A stretch of DNA of 64,000 nucleotides from Liriodendron chinense (lineage: Eukaryota > Streptophyta > Magnoliopsida > Magnoliales > Magnoliaceae). Where the stretch lies: positions 186,001-250,000 of the forward strand of contig PVNU02000875.1 in assembly GCA_003013855.2 (NCBI GenBank), given 5' to 3'. Positions 1-10,956 of this stretch are shown here, piece by piece (positions within the stretch are counted from its first letter, which is position 1; each line of letters starts with the position of its first letter). The notes under the pieces are model-generated. The model did not search any database, was not told the DNA's origin, and worked only from the letters and a program-made list of their open reading frames with translations. The translations under genes were made by a program, and so were the position numbers.

Positions 1-97
1 CAGCTTTGGTTGGTCTTCAGGCTTGAAGACTGAGAGGTGGTGCACTCCAGATGTAGAAGACAAAGAATCAGGTGGTGATTGTCTCCAAGTGCGAGAT
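1..97 (+). mobile_element. 3' end of a Ty1/copia internal region
   Basis: The sequence just before the LTR reads CTCCAAGTGCGAGAT. This resembles the purine-rich tract (AAGTGGGAGATTG type) that precedes the 3' LTR of many plant copia elements. The rest of the element would lie left of the window. No coding domain is recognisable in these 97 bases. Confidence 0.55.
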
Positions 98-703
98 TGT
101 TGAGTGTGGAGACAGAACTCCATTGAGCTTGGTTGGGCGCCCGGACGGTCTGTGGACCGGGCGCCCGAAATTCAGGACGTTTGCTGTTCAGTCCACTGGA
201 TTGTTTTGTGAGCAGCCGGGCGCCCGACGGTCAGAGTGACCGGGCGCCCGAAATTCATGTCTCCTGTATTTTAACGCTGGACGTTCTTTGCATTGGCCGG
301 GCGCCCGACCGGCCGCGGGCTTAAGACGCAGGTTTCCTATTTTGTGTTCTAATTGCGGGGTTTACTATATAAAGGGGTGTAAACCGGGATTAGACAAGGG
401 GATTAGGGCTTCTATACGTCCAAGGTGAGAAAAAGGAGAGAAGATTAGCAAAAGGGCCATCTCTGTGCATGGGAGCATAGGAGAAGGTAAGTGTATTGCT
501 TGTAACTTCATTTTTTCTTCATAGTGAAGTTTGCACCCGTGGTTTTTTACCCTTGTTGGGGTTTTTCCACGTAAATCTCTGGCTTGTGGATCGTTGGTTT
601 GTGTGATTCTTTTCTAGTTATTATTTTCTTCCTGTTTATCGTTTGTGGGTGAGACCGGAGATTGGATCTCGGTTCACCGACATTGTTGGCGTGCTGCGCA
701 ACA
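98..703 (+). repeat. Copia 3' LTR with GGGCGCCC palindromes
   Basis: The segment starts TGTTGAG and ends GCGCAACA, so it has TG...CA ends. It has a TATA-like box (TATATAAAGGGG near 366) and a conserved GGTTTTTCCACGTAAA block near 556. The same blocks occur in the copia 5' LTR at 41,728-42,377, so both are one diverged family. No primer-binding site follows 703, and interrupted LINE sequence resumes there; this fits a 3' LTR. Five GGGCGCCCG palindromes lie in the upstream half (136-312). Confidence 0.7.
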
Positions 704-2415
704 TCTACCACAACCCTATTATCTGATTAAACAATTATATTTGATAGGCCCATTCTCACACAAATGCTCATGCCATTGATCATAGCTTGCGCTTCCACTA
801 CCGTGTTTGACACCTGGCCATAGGCCTTATGGAAAGCAAAGTTTATGTTCCCCAAATGATCCTTGCACACTCCCCCACCTCATGCCTCTCTTGGATTAGC
901 TCTTGAAGATCCATCCACATTAAGCTTCAACCAGCCAACACCTGGCCTCTGCCACTTCACCACTTGAAATCTTACCTCCCACACCCTCCTTTGAATACCC
1001 ATGTTTTGCATGGTTAATATGAGTCATCCCACACCAGCCCATTCCTATTTGATAGGAGGGAGCTAACTTCCCTGAGCCAACGATGCAGGGAGATAATTTG
1101 AGATGCCTGCATCTGACTCCCCTCATATCTGGATGCATTGCGACTCAGCCACAACTCCCAAATGATGACGCAAGGAGCTAGTCCCAGCAGAGATTTGGAT
1201 GGAGGGGATTGTTTGGCCTTAGCCATCCAGTGGTTTATGCGTCGTTGCACAGTATGATTAGAATTTAAGGGGCATACCAAACAGGTTAGCAAAGTGAGAC
1301 CATACTTCAGTTGCAGCTCTGCCATTACAAAAGAGATGATTGAGGTCTTCAATTTTTCTACCAGCGGAGACGTTTTGATCAGCAACCGACCGAGGCACCT
1401 GTCCCGAATGTTGAGTCACTGAGTCCCTCCTCCCCTCCAAAGGCCTAAGCATAAGGTTAGAAGGTTGCTGATGCTGACCATTTCCCGCCTCGCTTGGGCT
1501 CGGCCTTCCAGCTTCACCACTCCCATTCCTAACAGTCATGGAACGATCGTCGATAGTTTGTGTTGCTGCAGCTGATTGCAATCTCTGATGTAGCCCAAAG
1601 GACATTAGATGAGCTTGAGCAGCCTGCATCCCTACAGCTGGCCTACTGTTTAAATCTTGCCCAGTCGAGCTGTGCATAGAATTATCAAGCTCTTCTTCCA
1701 TTTAAGAGTCATAGGGTTGACTTCTCTTACTCCAAAGCTGCTTTTTGACCGCGTGTGGGGGGATAAGTGGGATCTTGGGGAAACAAACTCACACAACATT
1801 CACATCTTGAAGCAAGATTAACTCTGAATCGCTGAATTGCCACATCTACAGGAACTGCCTTGCACATAATCTTTCATACAAATATACCTATCTTCAGAGG
1901 AAGGCTTTTATTACATGCCCATTCTGCCCATTTGCACACTTGATGCTTACGTCGGATTCGATCCCATGCTTACTTGATGGAAAATTTACCTGTATTCGAA
2001 ATATTCCAGCAGAGACGATCCTCCATGCAGGTGAGGCTGATCGTGCTATCTCTAACTGCTTGAAGGGTTGATGGCTGAAGAAAATCTTGAACTTCAAAGA
2101 GATTCCATCCATCAGCAGCTGAGAGGAGATCTTTTACCTTAAGATGCTTCATGCTTCTTGGGATAGATTGTGTGATTGCTCCAACAACCTGCCTCCCGAC
2201 CAGCTTTGCTTCCAAAAGTTCACATTCCCCTTCCCTATCATCCATCGAGAGTGGTGGATGGTAAATAGCAGCACCTTGGCTATTTCCTTCCAGTTAACGA
2301 AGCATCCAACACCTACTGAGCCATTCTTCTCTATGAACTTCTTAAAGTACTTAGCTGTGAAGAACTTAGCCCAATTAACGAAGTACAAGATTTTTCAAAT
2401 TAAGGGGGAGTATTA
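704..2415 (-). pseudogene. L1-like LINE ORF2 fragment (RT end, zf-RVT, RNase H)
   Basis: Read on the minus strand, the pieces come in the order of a plant LINE ORF2 C-terminus. At 2,388-2,149 is WMIGKGNVNFWK. At 2,245-1,970 is LCWNISNTGKFSIK. At ~1,350-1,258 is the zinc-binding RT motif with HLFCNG and EVWSHF, then LAPCVIIWELWLSRNASRYEG-like sequence. At 960-704 is RNase H (GWLKLNVDGSS, then NTVVEAQAMINGMS). Stops and frameshifts break it everywhere, so it is dead. It ends abruptly at the copia LTR boundary in mid RNase H, so the copia element inserted into it. Confidence 0.75.
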
Positions 2416-2429
2416 GAAAATAATATGAA

Positions 2430-2438
<9 letters not shown>

Positions 2439-2495
<57 letters not shown>
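2439..2495. repeat. (TA)n microsatellite
   Basis: Uninterrupted TA dinucleotide tract of roughly 57 bp, preceded by a short A run. It separates the minus-strand LINE fragment from a plus-strand LINE 3' end. Confidence 0.95.
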
Positions 2496-2503
<8 letters not shown>

Positions 2504-2990
2504 TAAAGCAGAGGTTCGGGCAATTGTGGAAGGCCTCTCCTTATGCTCTGAAAGGGGTCTTTCCAAAATAATAGTGGAGACTGACTACAAATCAGTTGTG
2601 GACCTCCTCAATCAAGGAAACTCAAAAAGTTGGTGGATCTTGTATTGGGAAGCCAGGATAAGTGCTCTTATGAATTCCACGTGAATCAAAATAGCCTTTG
2701 TCTCGAGGGAAACTAATGAGGCGGTAGATGGTCTAGCCCGCCTTGGGAGAGATTCTCAGGTGGACTGTATTTTTCGTGTTTTATCAGACCTCCCGCCTTT
2801 AATTAAAGGGATGCTCTTCCTCGACAGAGTATGGATTGGTTCTATTAGAGAATGATTTTTAGGGGCTTTCAGTTGGTGGGCCATGGTTGTTTTATTTTGT
2901 GATCTTGGTATGCTCGTTTCTGGGCTCTCCTGTATTGTTTTTTGAGTAATGAATTTTTTTCCTTCTCTTAAAAAAAAAAAAAAAAAAAAA
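2496..2990 (+). mobile_element. LINE 3' end: RNase H tail, 3' UTR and poly(A)
   Basis: The plus strand encodes the second half of a LINE RNase H domain: AEVRAIVEGLSLCSERGLSK, IIVETD, then LARLGRDSQ and LPPLIKGMLFLDRVW, ending at TGA near 2,853. One in-frame stop lies near 2,682. A ~115-bp 3' UTR follows, then a 21-base A run at 2,970-2,990. Truncated 5' end plus poly(A) is the usual product of target-primed reverse transcription. Its orientation is opposite to the neighbouring LINE, so it is a separate insertion. Confidence 0.75.
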
Positions 2991-3474
2991 GTCTTCCAAT
3001 GGCATTAATGTATTGCATAGAAAAATGTTGGTTCATTTACGTAAGCTTTAGTCTTCCTAGGGTATTAGGTGCATAGGAATGTGTAGTCTTCTAGAGATCC
3101 TAAATCATTTATGTCATGTATGCAGAATCCTCTCAATGAGTCTATAAATAGGCCAAGGGTCCATTGGTGACAATTAAGATCAAAGCTCACAAGTCTTGTA
3201 CTACCATATTTCCAGTTAAGAAATACATTGCAACAACAATTTTCTTCTCTTTTGGTATCTTCATCTTCCACTTCCCAACATTTTTTGGTCATTTGTTTTC
3301 CTTACGCGATCAATGTAATTGATTTTACATACTTAGGAGGTTCATTAAGCAGTAATAAATATTACAGGCGGTGTGCTCCTACATTTTGCCAAAAAAAAGA
3401 AAAGAAAAGAGGAGGTTCTTTTGTATAATCACTTGCGCAAACAGAGTGTGGAATAGGGTGTACTGGAGGGCCCG

Positions 3475-3640
3475 ATAGTTTATGCTCCAAGGGAGGTTAA
3501 CGGATGGCTTGGCTCGAATGGGCAACGGTGCCCAGTTTAATAGAACCTTCCTTATCATGATGTCTGATCTTCCAAGAGCCATCCAAGGGATTCTCCTTCT
3601 GGACCGTGTTGGTCTGGGGAGCTTCAGAATGGGTTAAAAA
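3475..3640 (+). pseudogene. Second LINE RNase H C-terminal fragment
   Basis: The plus strand reads DGLARMGNGAQFNRTF, then MMSDLPRAIQGILLLDRVG and a stop near 3,637. It aligns by eye with the tail of the LINE at 2,496-2,855 (LARLGRDSQ, LPPLIKGMLFLDRVW). Only the last ~50 codons remain. No clear poly(A) follows. Confidence 0.6.
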
Positions 3641-4011
3641 CCCTTTTAGTTATTGTTTTCCTATCTAGTAGTAGGGATATATGTTAGGAGGGCCGAGGCA
3701 CCTTTAGAGCTTGACAAGTTTGAAATCTAGCTGATCACTTCCCAAGTTTGAAAGTTTCCAGATCAACCATTCCTACTATCATATAGATCGAATTAAAGCC
3801 TCAAACAAAAACTCCTCAAAACACAAGAATCAAGGTTAAAAGTGAGTTTCAACATTTAGTTCTATACAAAGATTATTTTCATCGAAATTGACAAAGTTGA
3901 AAATGAGAAATAGACAACATGTAAAAATAAATGGCCTAACCGTGCTAATGTATGGTTCTCATCAGGTGTGCATATCATGAATTTAACATATATACCTTTG
4001 AGTTTGTGCAG
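3641..4011 (+). other. Presumed end of the intron before the WAK kinase exon
   Basis: AT-rich sequence with no coding signal. It ends in TTTGTGCAG at 4,003-4,011, a good splice acceptor joined in phase to the kinase exon. The exons encoding the extracellular part are not seen between 1 and 4,011. Confidence 0.5.
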
Positions 4012-5192
4012 GTGTAGGTATCGGTGTAAGTCTCTTGCTTTTATTCATTGGTGGTTCTTGGTGGTATTGGGCATGGAGGAAAAGAAGGCTCATCAGACTC
4101 AAAGAAAAATTCTTTCAAGAAAATGGAGGTTTTCTATTAGAAGAAAAGCGTCAAGCATTTGCTGAGACATTCAAAATCTTTACTAAAGAAGAGTTGCAAA
4201 CGGCAACCAATAACTATGACAAAAGCCACATTGTTGGCCAGGGCGGTTTTGGTACAGTTTACAAAGGAATTTTACGTAACAATAAGATGGTTGCTGTTAA
4301 AAAGTCCAAAATAGTGGATAAGACCCAAATCGAGCAGTTTATAAATGAGGTCCACATCTTGTCTCAGATCCGCCATAGGAACATTGTGAAACTCTTGGGT
4401 TGCTGTTTAGAAGAAGAAGTTCCCATCCTGGTGTACGAATTTATTTCCAATGGAACCCTCTCCCAGCATATACATGGTGAGGGCTATGCATCATCACTTT
4501 CCTTTGAAACCCGTCTAAGGATTGCTACAGAAACTGCAGGGGCACTTTACTATTTACACTCCACAGCTTCCGCACCCATCTTTCATAGAGATGTCAAGTC
4601 CTCCAACGTACTTTTGGATAATAATTTCACAGCGAAAGTGTCTGATTTTGGAGCTTCAAGATTGGTTCGGCTGGATCAGACTCAAGTAACGACATTGGTG
4701 ATGGGGACATGGGGATACTTAGACCCAGAGTATCATCAAACAGGCCAATTAACAGCAAAGAGCGATGTATATGGCTTTGGCATAGTTCTTGTGGAGCTCT
4801 TGACGGGTGAAAGGCCCATTTCTTCCACTAGATCCCAAGAATATAAAAGCCTTTCCAGGTACTTCCTCTCATCAATGAAAGAGAATCGGCTCTTTGAAAT
4901 TTTAGAGGACCGAGTTCGAGATGAAGGGGGAGAAGAACAGCTCATGGCAATTGCTCAACTTGCTAAGAGATGCCTGAAACTTAGGGGGGAAGATCGACCT
5001 ACGATGAAGGAAGTGGTAGTGGAGCTCGAGGGGCTAAGGTCTCACGAACATCCCTGGAAATCCAACAATCATGAAGAGATTGAGATCTTGTTAGGTGAAA
5101 CTTCACAAGGCTATGCCAGCAATGAAACATATGAAACATGGGAATATAGTGTTGATAGCCACACGCTATCAGCATTAGAGATAGGACACTAG
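4012..5192 (+). CDS. WAK-family receptor kinase, last exon (TM + kinase)
   Basis: Wall-associated kinases span the plasma membrane and link pectin/oligogalacturonide sensing to cytoplasmic Ser/Thr phosphorylation. After the TTTGTGCAG acceptor the exon opens in phase 1 with VGIGVSLLLFIGGSWWYW, the transmembrane helix, then a basic juxtamembrane stretch (RKRRLI) and KLKEKFFQ-type sequence. Numbering from codon 4,035: Gly loop GQGGFG at 68-73, Lys89, alpha-C Glu105, HRD at 184-186 (an RD kinase), DFG at 204-206, then GTWGYLDPEY. The frame is open to TAG at 5,190-5,192, so the kinase looks functional. There is no ATG at the true exon start, as expected for an internal splice. Exons encoding the ectodomain must lie left of the window or be lost. 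Confidence 0.93.
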
Positions 5193-5755
5193 TGTGGCTT
5201 TTTTGTTAATAAGATGTGTGTATTCATTCCTACTTGTTTCGATGGTACTTGTTTCGATGGTGATCCTCTAGCATGTTATTTTGTTTCAATAATTAGGTTG
5301 TTTGGCAGCGTGGATTTGAAGTCCTGCTTTTTTTTTTTCTTTTCTTTTTTTAAGAACTCATGTGAAATCAAGTCGATTTTAGCCCGTACGCAATCAAGTT
5401 GATTTGAAATCAGAGCTTGGTGGGAGTTCAAAAGAGCTCTTTTCAAATATTTGGATTCCTTCCAAATCCTAATCCCTCCAATTCCTAGCTACCAAATGCC
5501 CAAAAACAGCAAATTCTTATAAATCACTCGAACTCCACACTGCCAAATGATCCCAAAAGGGAATTGATATCTTGGCCTGCCTAGATTGTCTTCATCATTC
5601 CCACTTTTATTTTGGGAATTGAGATGGTACACTTGTGCTGCTACTCTTCAATTCCCAAAATGGAAAATAATGTATGCAAATCCACCCATGAGATTGTAAG
5701 TTGTGCCTCCCTATTGTAATATGATATTTGAATTTTAATTAATGTGAGGAAATGT
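5193..5755. other. 3' UTR and intergenic DNA after the WAK kinase exon
   Basis: AT-rich sequence with a T run near 5,330 and no coding or transposon signal that I recognise. AATGT at 5,751-5,755 is the left flank of the gypsy insertion. Confidence 0.4.
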
Positions 5756-6441
5756 TGACGCAGGGAGGACGTGGTAGGTCGATCACCGTCTCCCTAACCG
5801 AGAGTTTCTCGAATCCACGAGAAGAAATAAAAGGATAAAAAAGAGGAAATTAATTCCGAATAATGTTTTTTGATAATTCAATGAATAGAAACGGAATTAC
5901 AATGCATATAAATAGGAAACTAAATCTTAGGTAAAGTATCAGAATCCAACTCCAACTCAAACTCCTAGAAAATGCAACTTACTATAAATAGTAAACTTAC
6001 TATTTATAGAAGTCGTTTAATCCTACTAGAACTCTTGGTTTTCGGCCAAAAATAGAAAGTTATCAAACAGCCTCAACCATGTTGTTCTACTAAATATTCT
6101 AAGCCATTTTCATGTTGGGCACTAACTCTAAAGCCCTACAGATCCAAAGTTATGATCGAATTAAAACTTACTATAAATAGTAAAACTGAAAATAAACTTG
6201 CCTAATGACCGTCGATACGGTCGAATCTCACGATGCCAGCATGGGCAACCCGGCGTAGCAGGTTGGTTGGCTAAAGTAGCTCGAACTACCCCAACTTGAT
6301 ATATTATATGTCCCGAAACTCATTCCGGATTGCGAGATACGGCCGGTTTACGGTCCTGACAGTCCGGATCACTTTCGACTCCGACCGGTCTTCTTTCGAT
6401 CCATCTGGGCCATGAAATAATCAGCGACCTGTTCTACATCA
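5756..6441 (-). repeat. 3' LTR of the gypsy element
   Basis: 686 bp, TGATGTAG...GCGTCA on the coding strand. It pairs along its whole length with 10,957-11,632. The last pol codons overlap its first ~70 bp. Confidence 0.9.
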
Positions 6442-6782
6442 TTTTCCTCTACTTCGAAAGAACTTGACCACGAGTTCTCGTCCAACTTTGGTTCATGATA
6501 TTCGTGCAGATCTGCCATATTGAAAGTCCTTGAAATCTCCATGTCATCCGAAAGATCAACAACGTAGGCATTGTCATTGATCTTGCGAATGATCGGTACC
6601 GGTCCAATCTTCTTGTGTTTCAACTTGTTGTAAGTCCCGGTAGGAAATCGCTCTTTACGTAGGTGGACCATCACTTGATCACCTATTTCGAACACTTTGG
6701 CACGTCGATGCTTGTCGGCCGCTTTTTTGTACTTCTCGTTTGAAGTCTGTAATTTGTTGCACACGTCTGCATGTATGTCCAT
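6369..6782 (-). pseudogene. Gypsy integrase C-terminus, extending into the LTR
   Basis: 137-residue frame with VFEIGDQVMVHLRKERFP, KLKHKKIGPVPIIRKINDNA and FNMADLHEYHE. This is the C-terminal integrase region with the GPY/F-type module (GPV here). The end, SSSFEVEENDVEQVADYF then MDRKKTGRSRK, crosses the LTR border at 6,441. From family knowledge, a pol tail encoded in the LTR is a feature of centromeric-type (CRM) chromoviruses; that clade call is only an inference. It is out of frame with the integrase core upstream. Confidence 0.75.
6442..6456 (-). other. Polypurine tract of the gypsy element
   Basis: On the coding strand the bases before the 3' LTR read GTAGAGGAAAA, directly followed by TGATGTAG. 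The position and purine content fit a plus-strand primer. Confidence 0.6.
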
Positions 6783-6785
6783 GAT

Positions 6786-7640
6786 TCAGTCCACCATATG
6801 TTCAGCTGTAACGCCCATGCCCGGAAGCTTGGGCAAGGGAATCAAATCGAATGTGTGACGAGGCACGCATCCATAAACAATCTGGAACGGAGATTTCCCT
6901 ATCGATCGGTTTACCATGTTGTTGAAGGCAAACTCCGCTTGAGCCAGGGCCATGTCCCATTGCTTCAGCTTATCACCTGAAAGACAACGGATGAAATTCC
7001 CCAATGTGCGGTTTACGACCTCAGTCTGTCCATCTGTTTGCGGATGGTAAGTACCGCTGAACTGAAGTCGCGTACCGAACCGACTCCACAAGGCTTGCCA
7101 AAAATGGCTAACAAACTTCGTGTCCCGGTCTGAAGTGATCGTCTTAGGAATCCCATGTAATCGCACCTCTCTGAAGAACAGGTTCGCAACGTGTACCGCA
7201 TCAAAGGTTTTCTTGCACGGAATGAAGTGTGCCATCTTGGAGAATCGGTCTACCACCACGAACACTGAGTGCATGCAGCGTTGTGTTCGTGGGAGCCCTA
7301 ATACAAAATTCATAGATAAATCCTCCCAAGGGGCATCTAGCACGGGTAATGGCGTGTAAAGACCTGTACCTGTATTTTGAGATTACCACTTAGCGGTCTG
7401 ACAAATATGACATCATTGTACCACTCTGCCAACATCTCGAGCAAGTTACGGCCAGTAATACCGCTCTTCCACCATCGCTCGCGTCTTATCTCGTCCTAGA
7501 TGACCGCTGAAGCCACCGCCATGTAGCTCGATAATAATTTTATCCCGTAACGAACTCTGCGGAATACAAAGTCAATTCCCTTTGAAGAGGAAACCATCTT
7601 GAATTAAAATGTCACTTGGGTGACCCTCTTGGCACTTTTT
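6786..7640 (-). pseudogene. Gypsy integrase catalytic core
   Basis: The frame at 7,343-6,786 (185 residues) reads PWEDLSMNFVLGLP, VVVDRFSKMAHFIPC, TITSDRDTKFVSHFW and YHPQTDGQTEVVNRTLGNF. These hold the D,D,E residues of a retroviral-type integrase (DLSMNF, TSDRD, QTEVVN). The zinc-binding N-terminus lies in 7,344-7,640 and is split by stops. It joins element cDNA to host DNA in intact relatives; here it is broken on both sides. Confidence 0.85.
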
Positions 7641-8374
7641 CTATGCATCTGTAAAATTCTCGTCGTTGGCATAAAGTTCCTTGAGACAGTCGAATCCGAC
7701 CACCTCACTGCTCACAATAATAAGAAGGGATGCACGTCGGCTAAGTGCAACTGCTACCTTGTTCTGCTGCCCTGACTTGTGTTTCAAAACGAACGTGAAT
7801 TCGTGTAAAAACGAAATCCATCTAGCATGCATACGATTCACATTAGTCTAAGTATTGATAAATTTTAAGGCCTGATGATCAGTGTACAGTATAAATTCCC
7901 TTTGAATAAGATAGTGGCGCCAATGGCGCAGTGCCTGAACCACTGCATATAATTCAAGTTCATAGGTCGACCAATGGGTTGTGCGTCGCTGAGTTTCTCA
8001 CTGTAAAAGGCAACTGACCTGCCCTCTTGAGAAATAACTCCCCCAATACCGACAATAGATGCGTCACATTCTACCTCGAACAACTTATCGAAATTTGGAA
8101 GTACCAAGACAGGGGTAGTGGACAACCGATGTTTGATTTCTACAAAACTCTTCTCTGCCCCTTCGGTCCATTGAAACAGACCCTTCTTCATGCAGTCGGT
8201 AATCGGCGCGACGATACTGCTGAAGTTCGGCACAAACCGACGATAGAAGGTCGCCAACCCATGGAAATTTCGTACCTCATGAATGTTCGTCGGAGTCGGC
8301 CAATCTCGAATTGCTCGAACTTTCTCTTCGTCCACTCGGATACCCGTGGATGACACAATAAACTCCAGAAACAA
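7641..8374 (-). pseudogene. Gypsy RNase H region
   Basis: The frame at 8,374-7,865 begins FLEFIVSSTGIRVDEEKV, continues with NFHGLATFYRRFVPNFS and then FEVECDASIVGIGGVISQEG, the D-containing start of RNase H. The frame at 7,841-7,641 continues MHARWISFLHEFTF and HKSGQQNKVAVALSRR, the usual end of this domain. A frameshift and stop near 7,850-7,910 separate the two. Confidence 0.85.
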
Positions 8375-8377
8375 TAA

Positions 8378-9036
8378 TCAATCAGTTAAGAAGCTACACT
8401 TTTTCAGATTTAAGTATAGTTTGTTGTCAGCTAACACTTGTAACACTTTTCTTATGTGGGTCATGTGCTCCGTTTCATCTTGACTGTATATTAGGATGTC
8501 GTCAAAGTAAATGACAACAAAATGGCCAATGAACGGCTTCAACACTTGGTTCATTAAACGCATGAAGGTGCTTGGTGCATTGGTTAGACCGAAGGGCATA
8601 ACCAGCCACTCATATAACCCTTCCTTGGTCTTGAAGGCCGTTTTCCACTCGTCACCTGGCCTAATACGGATTTGATGGTATCCACTCCGTAAGTCCAGTT
8701 TTGAGAATACCTTAAAGCCTTCGAGCATGTCGAGCATATCATCTAACCGCGGTATTGGAAATCGATATTTAACTGTTATTTTATTGATCACGCGGCTATC
8801 GATACACATGCGCTAAGTTCCGTCTTTCTTTGGGGTAAGGAATGCCGGAACGGCACATGGACTCATGCTCTCTTTGATGAGACCCTTATGGATCAGTTCC
8901 TCCAATTGTCCCTGTAGAATTTCACACTCTTCGGACTCATCCGATAGTGCAGTCGGTCGGGCAAAATGGACCCTGGGACAAGGTCGATGTAATGTTGTAT
9001 GTCTCGCATGGGAGGCAACTCATCAGGTAAATCTCT
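8378..9036 (-). pseudogene. Gypsy reverse transcriptase core
   Basis: The frame at 8,809-8,378 (143 residues) contains FSKLDLRSGYHQIRIRPGDE, WLVMPFGLTNAPSTFMRLMN and VIYFDDILIYS with the catalytic FDD box. The N-terminal part (8,810-9,036) is present but out of frame. It is separated from the RNase H frame by a stop near 8,375. Confidence 0.9.
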
Positions 9037-9039
9037 AGG

Positions 9040-9720
9040 TCAAGTACTTCGAAATTCGTCTAACAACGGTTTAAGGCGTTGAGGAATATTAGAGGATCCT
9101 GACTCCTCGCCTTTTACTATAACGGCATATATTTCACCCGTTTCTTTTGATTCCTTAACAAACTCGCGAATGGTAAGGAGAGAGTTTCCCTCCACTTTAG
9201 AAACTTCAGGGTGTTTATCTAGTGTCATAGGGGCCAAAACAATTTTTCAACCATCCTTGGTGAACATGTATATGTTTTCCCGTCCACCGTGTGTCACATC
9301 TCGATCCGATTGCCATGGCCGCCCGAATAACATGTAGCAGGCTTCCATGTCAACCACATCACAGAGGACCTCGTCCTTATAGCTTTTACCAATGAAAAAC
9401 GAGATAATGCATTGATGAGTTACCTTTGTCTCGTTCACCTTCTTGATCCAACCAATCGAGTAAGGGGTAAGGTGCTTCGTCATAGGCAGATGTAATTTAT
9501 CTACCATAATTTTCGAGACAATATTTTTGCTACTCTCACTATCTATGATCACATCATAGATTTTTCCCTGGACAATGTACTTTGTGCGGAAGATATCATG
9601 TCGTTGTGGGTGCACTTCCTTCCTAGGAGCGTAAAGTAGCCGTCTCACTACTAGCGATTTTCCATGATCTTCAGTCAGCCAATCTACATCTTCTGTGTCC
9701 CCCTCTTCAGCCTGTTCCAA
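9040..9720 (-). pseudogene. Gypsy aspartic protease region
   Basis: The frame at 9,720-9,247 includes YIVQGKIYDVIIDSESSKN; the protease active-site motif is usually D-S/T-G, so Gly appears replaced by Glu (DSE). The flanking KEVHPQRHDIFRTKY and CYMLFGRPWQSDRDV are typical of the segment between protease and RT. A further open piece, 9,237-9,040, leads toward RT. Confidence 0.75.
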
Positions 9721-9760
9721 TTCAGGGTTGTCTTCCGTTACTTCACCTTCCGCGCCACCT

Positions 9761-10923
9761 TCATTCGTACGTAGTTAAGTGGGCTGCAGGGCGTTGTGGG
9801 CAATTGTTCGACCAGTGACTTGGTTGGCCATAGCGGAGACAATGGTCTAGTCTTGGTCGACCATATGGGTTAGGGATCCTGCTAGGACCCATTGTAGTGG
9901 GAGTTGCACGTTGAGGTCTTGAGGGACCGCTTCCCCAGTCCCGGTTCGTGACTGTAGGGGGTTGAGGACGCCCTCCTATAGGATCCTTGCCTTTGGCCAA
10001 CGTTGTATCCTGAGTGGGTCCGGTGATGGGATTCCTGTTGCCAGATAGGGTCGAGCAGGGGGCCGCAACAACTGTGTTTCTGCTCGGGTGGCCAATTGGT
10101 TGGCCTCACTCAAAGTCCAGACTGGATGCATCTGGACCCGATCTTGGATTGCAAATCGCAACCCACCAAAAAATCGTGATACTCATTGTGCCTCTGATTC
10201 AGATAAATTATTCCGTGTAGCTAATCAATGGAATTCTTTAAGATATTCGACTATGGTTCGATTTTCCTAACGACAATTTTGATTTTGTTAGAACAAAATT
10301 TGGTCATAGTCGCTAGGGAGGAATCGAGCTCTAAGAAGTTGTCTCATCTAAGGTCATGTTCGGATGAGTGTCTTATTTTGACGGGTGTGGAAAACCTGTA
10401 GGTTTTCCCACCATGCTGAAGCACCGGATTTAAATTTATATGCAATTATTTTTACCTTCTTGTCGTCCGGCACTTCCATATAGTCGAAGTATCGTTCGAC
10501 CTCTGCCAGCCAGTCGAGGAACTCCTCTATTCGAAGTAGGCCATTAAAGCTGGGAAGATCAGCTTTACCTCGATAATCTCATTCTGCTCGTTCCACATGC
10601 TCATTCCCTAGCGCAGGTCGTCGTACCAAGATGTCTTTGACCTCGTCATCGCTTGGTTCTAATTCGTCTAGCGCAGCCCTACAATTATCCACCTGGGCTG
10701 CTCTACGGACTACAGGATTGTCCTGTATAGCAATTGTTGGTAGTTGTTGGTCACCTTGGGCTCGGAGCGGAGCTAGCGATGCTGCAATCTGGTCGAGGGT
10801 CGCCTGTATACCTTGCAGGATCAACCGGTTCTCCCGTTGCGCTGCTTTGAAAGCTGTCGCCGTTAGATAGTCCCTTGAAGCATCGTCCTTAGGATGAGAA
10901 TCCAACCCTTTATTAGAAGTCAT
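9761..10923 (-). pseudogene. Gypsy gag remnant with damaged zinc knuckle
   Basis: The N-terminal frame at 10,923-10,579 starts MTSNKGLDSHPKDDASRDY and has a helical ILQGIQATLDQIAASLAPLR stretch. The middle is broken by stops. The C-terminal frame at 10,000-9,761 is rich in G, R and P. It ends in a CCHC-like knuckle (9,841-9,800) reading C-x2-Y-x4-H-x4-C, so the second Cys has become Tyr. Confidence 0.8.
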
Positions 10924-10942
10924 CGTCCTGAGGAAGAAACAT

Positions 10943-10956
10943 CTCTCTCATACCAA
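10943..10956 (-). other. Primer-binding site of the gypsy element
   Basis: On the coding strand, one base after the 5' LTR, the sequence reads TGGTATGAGAGAG. It resembles the TGGTATCAGAGC complement of initiator methionine tRNA, the common plant LTR-retrotransposon primer, with mismatches. Confidence 0.65.
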
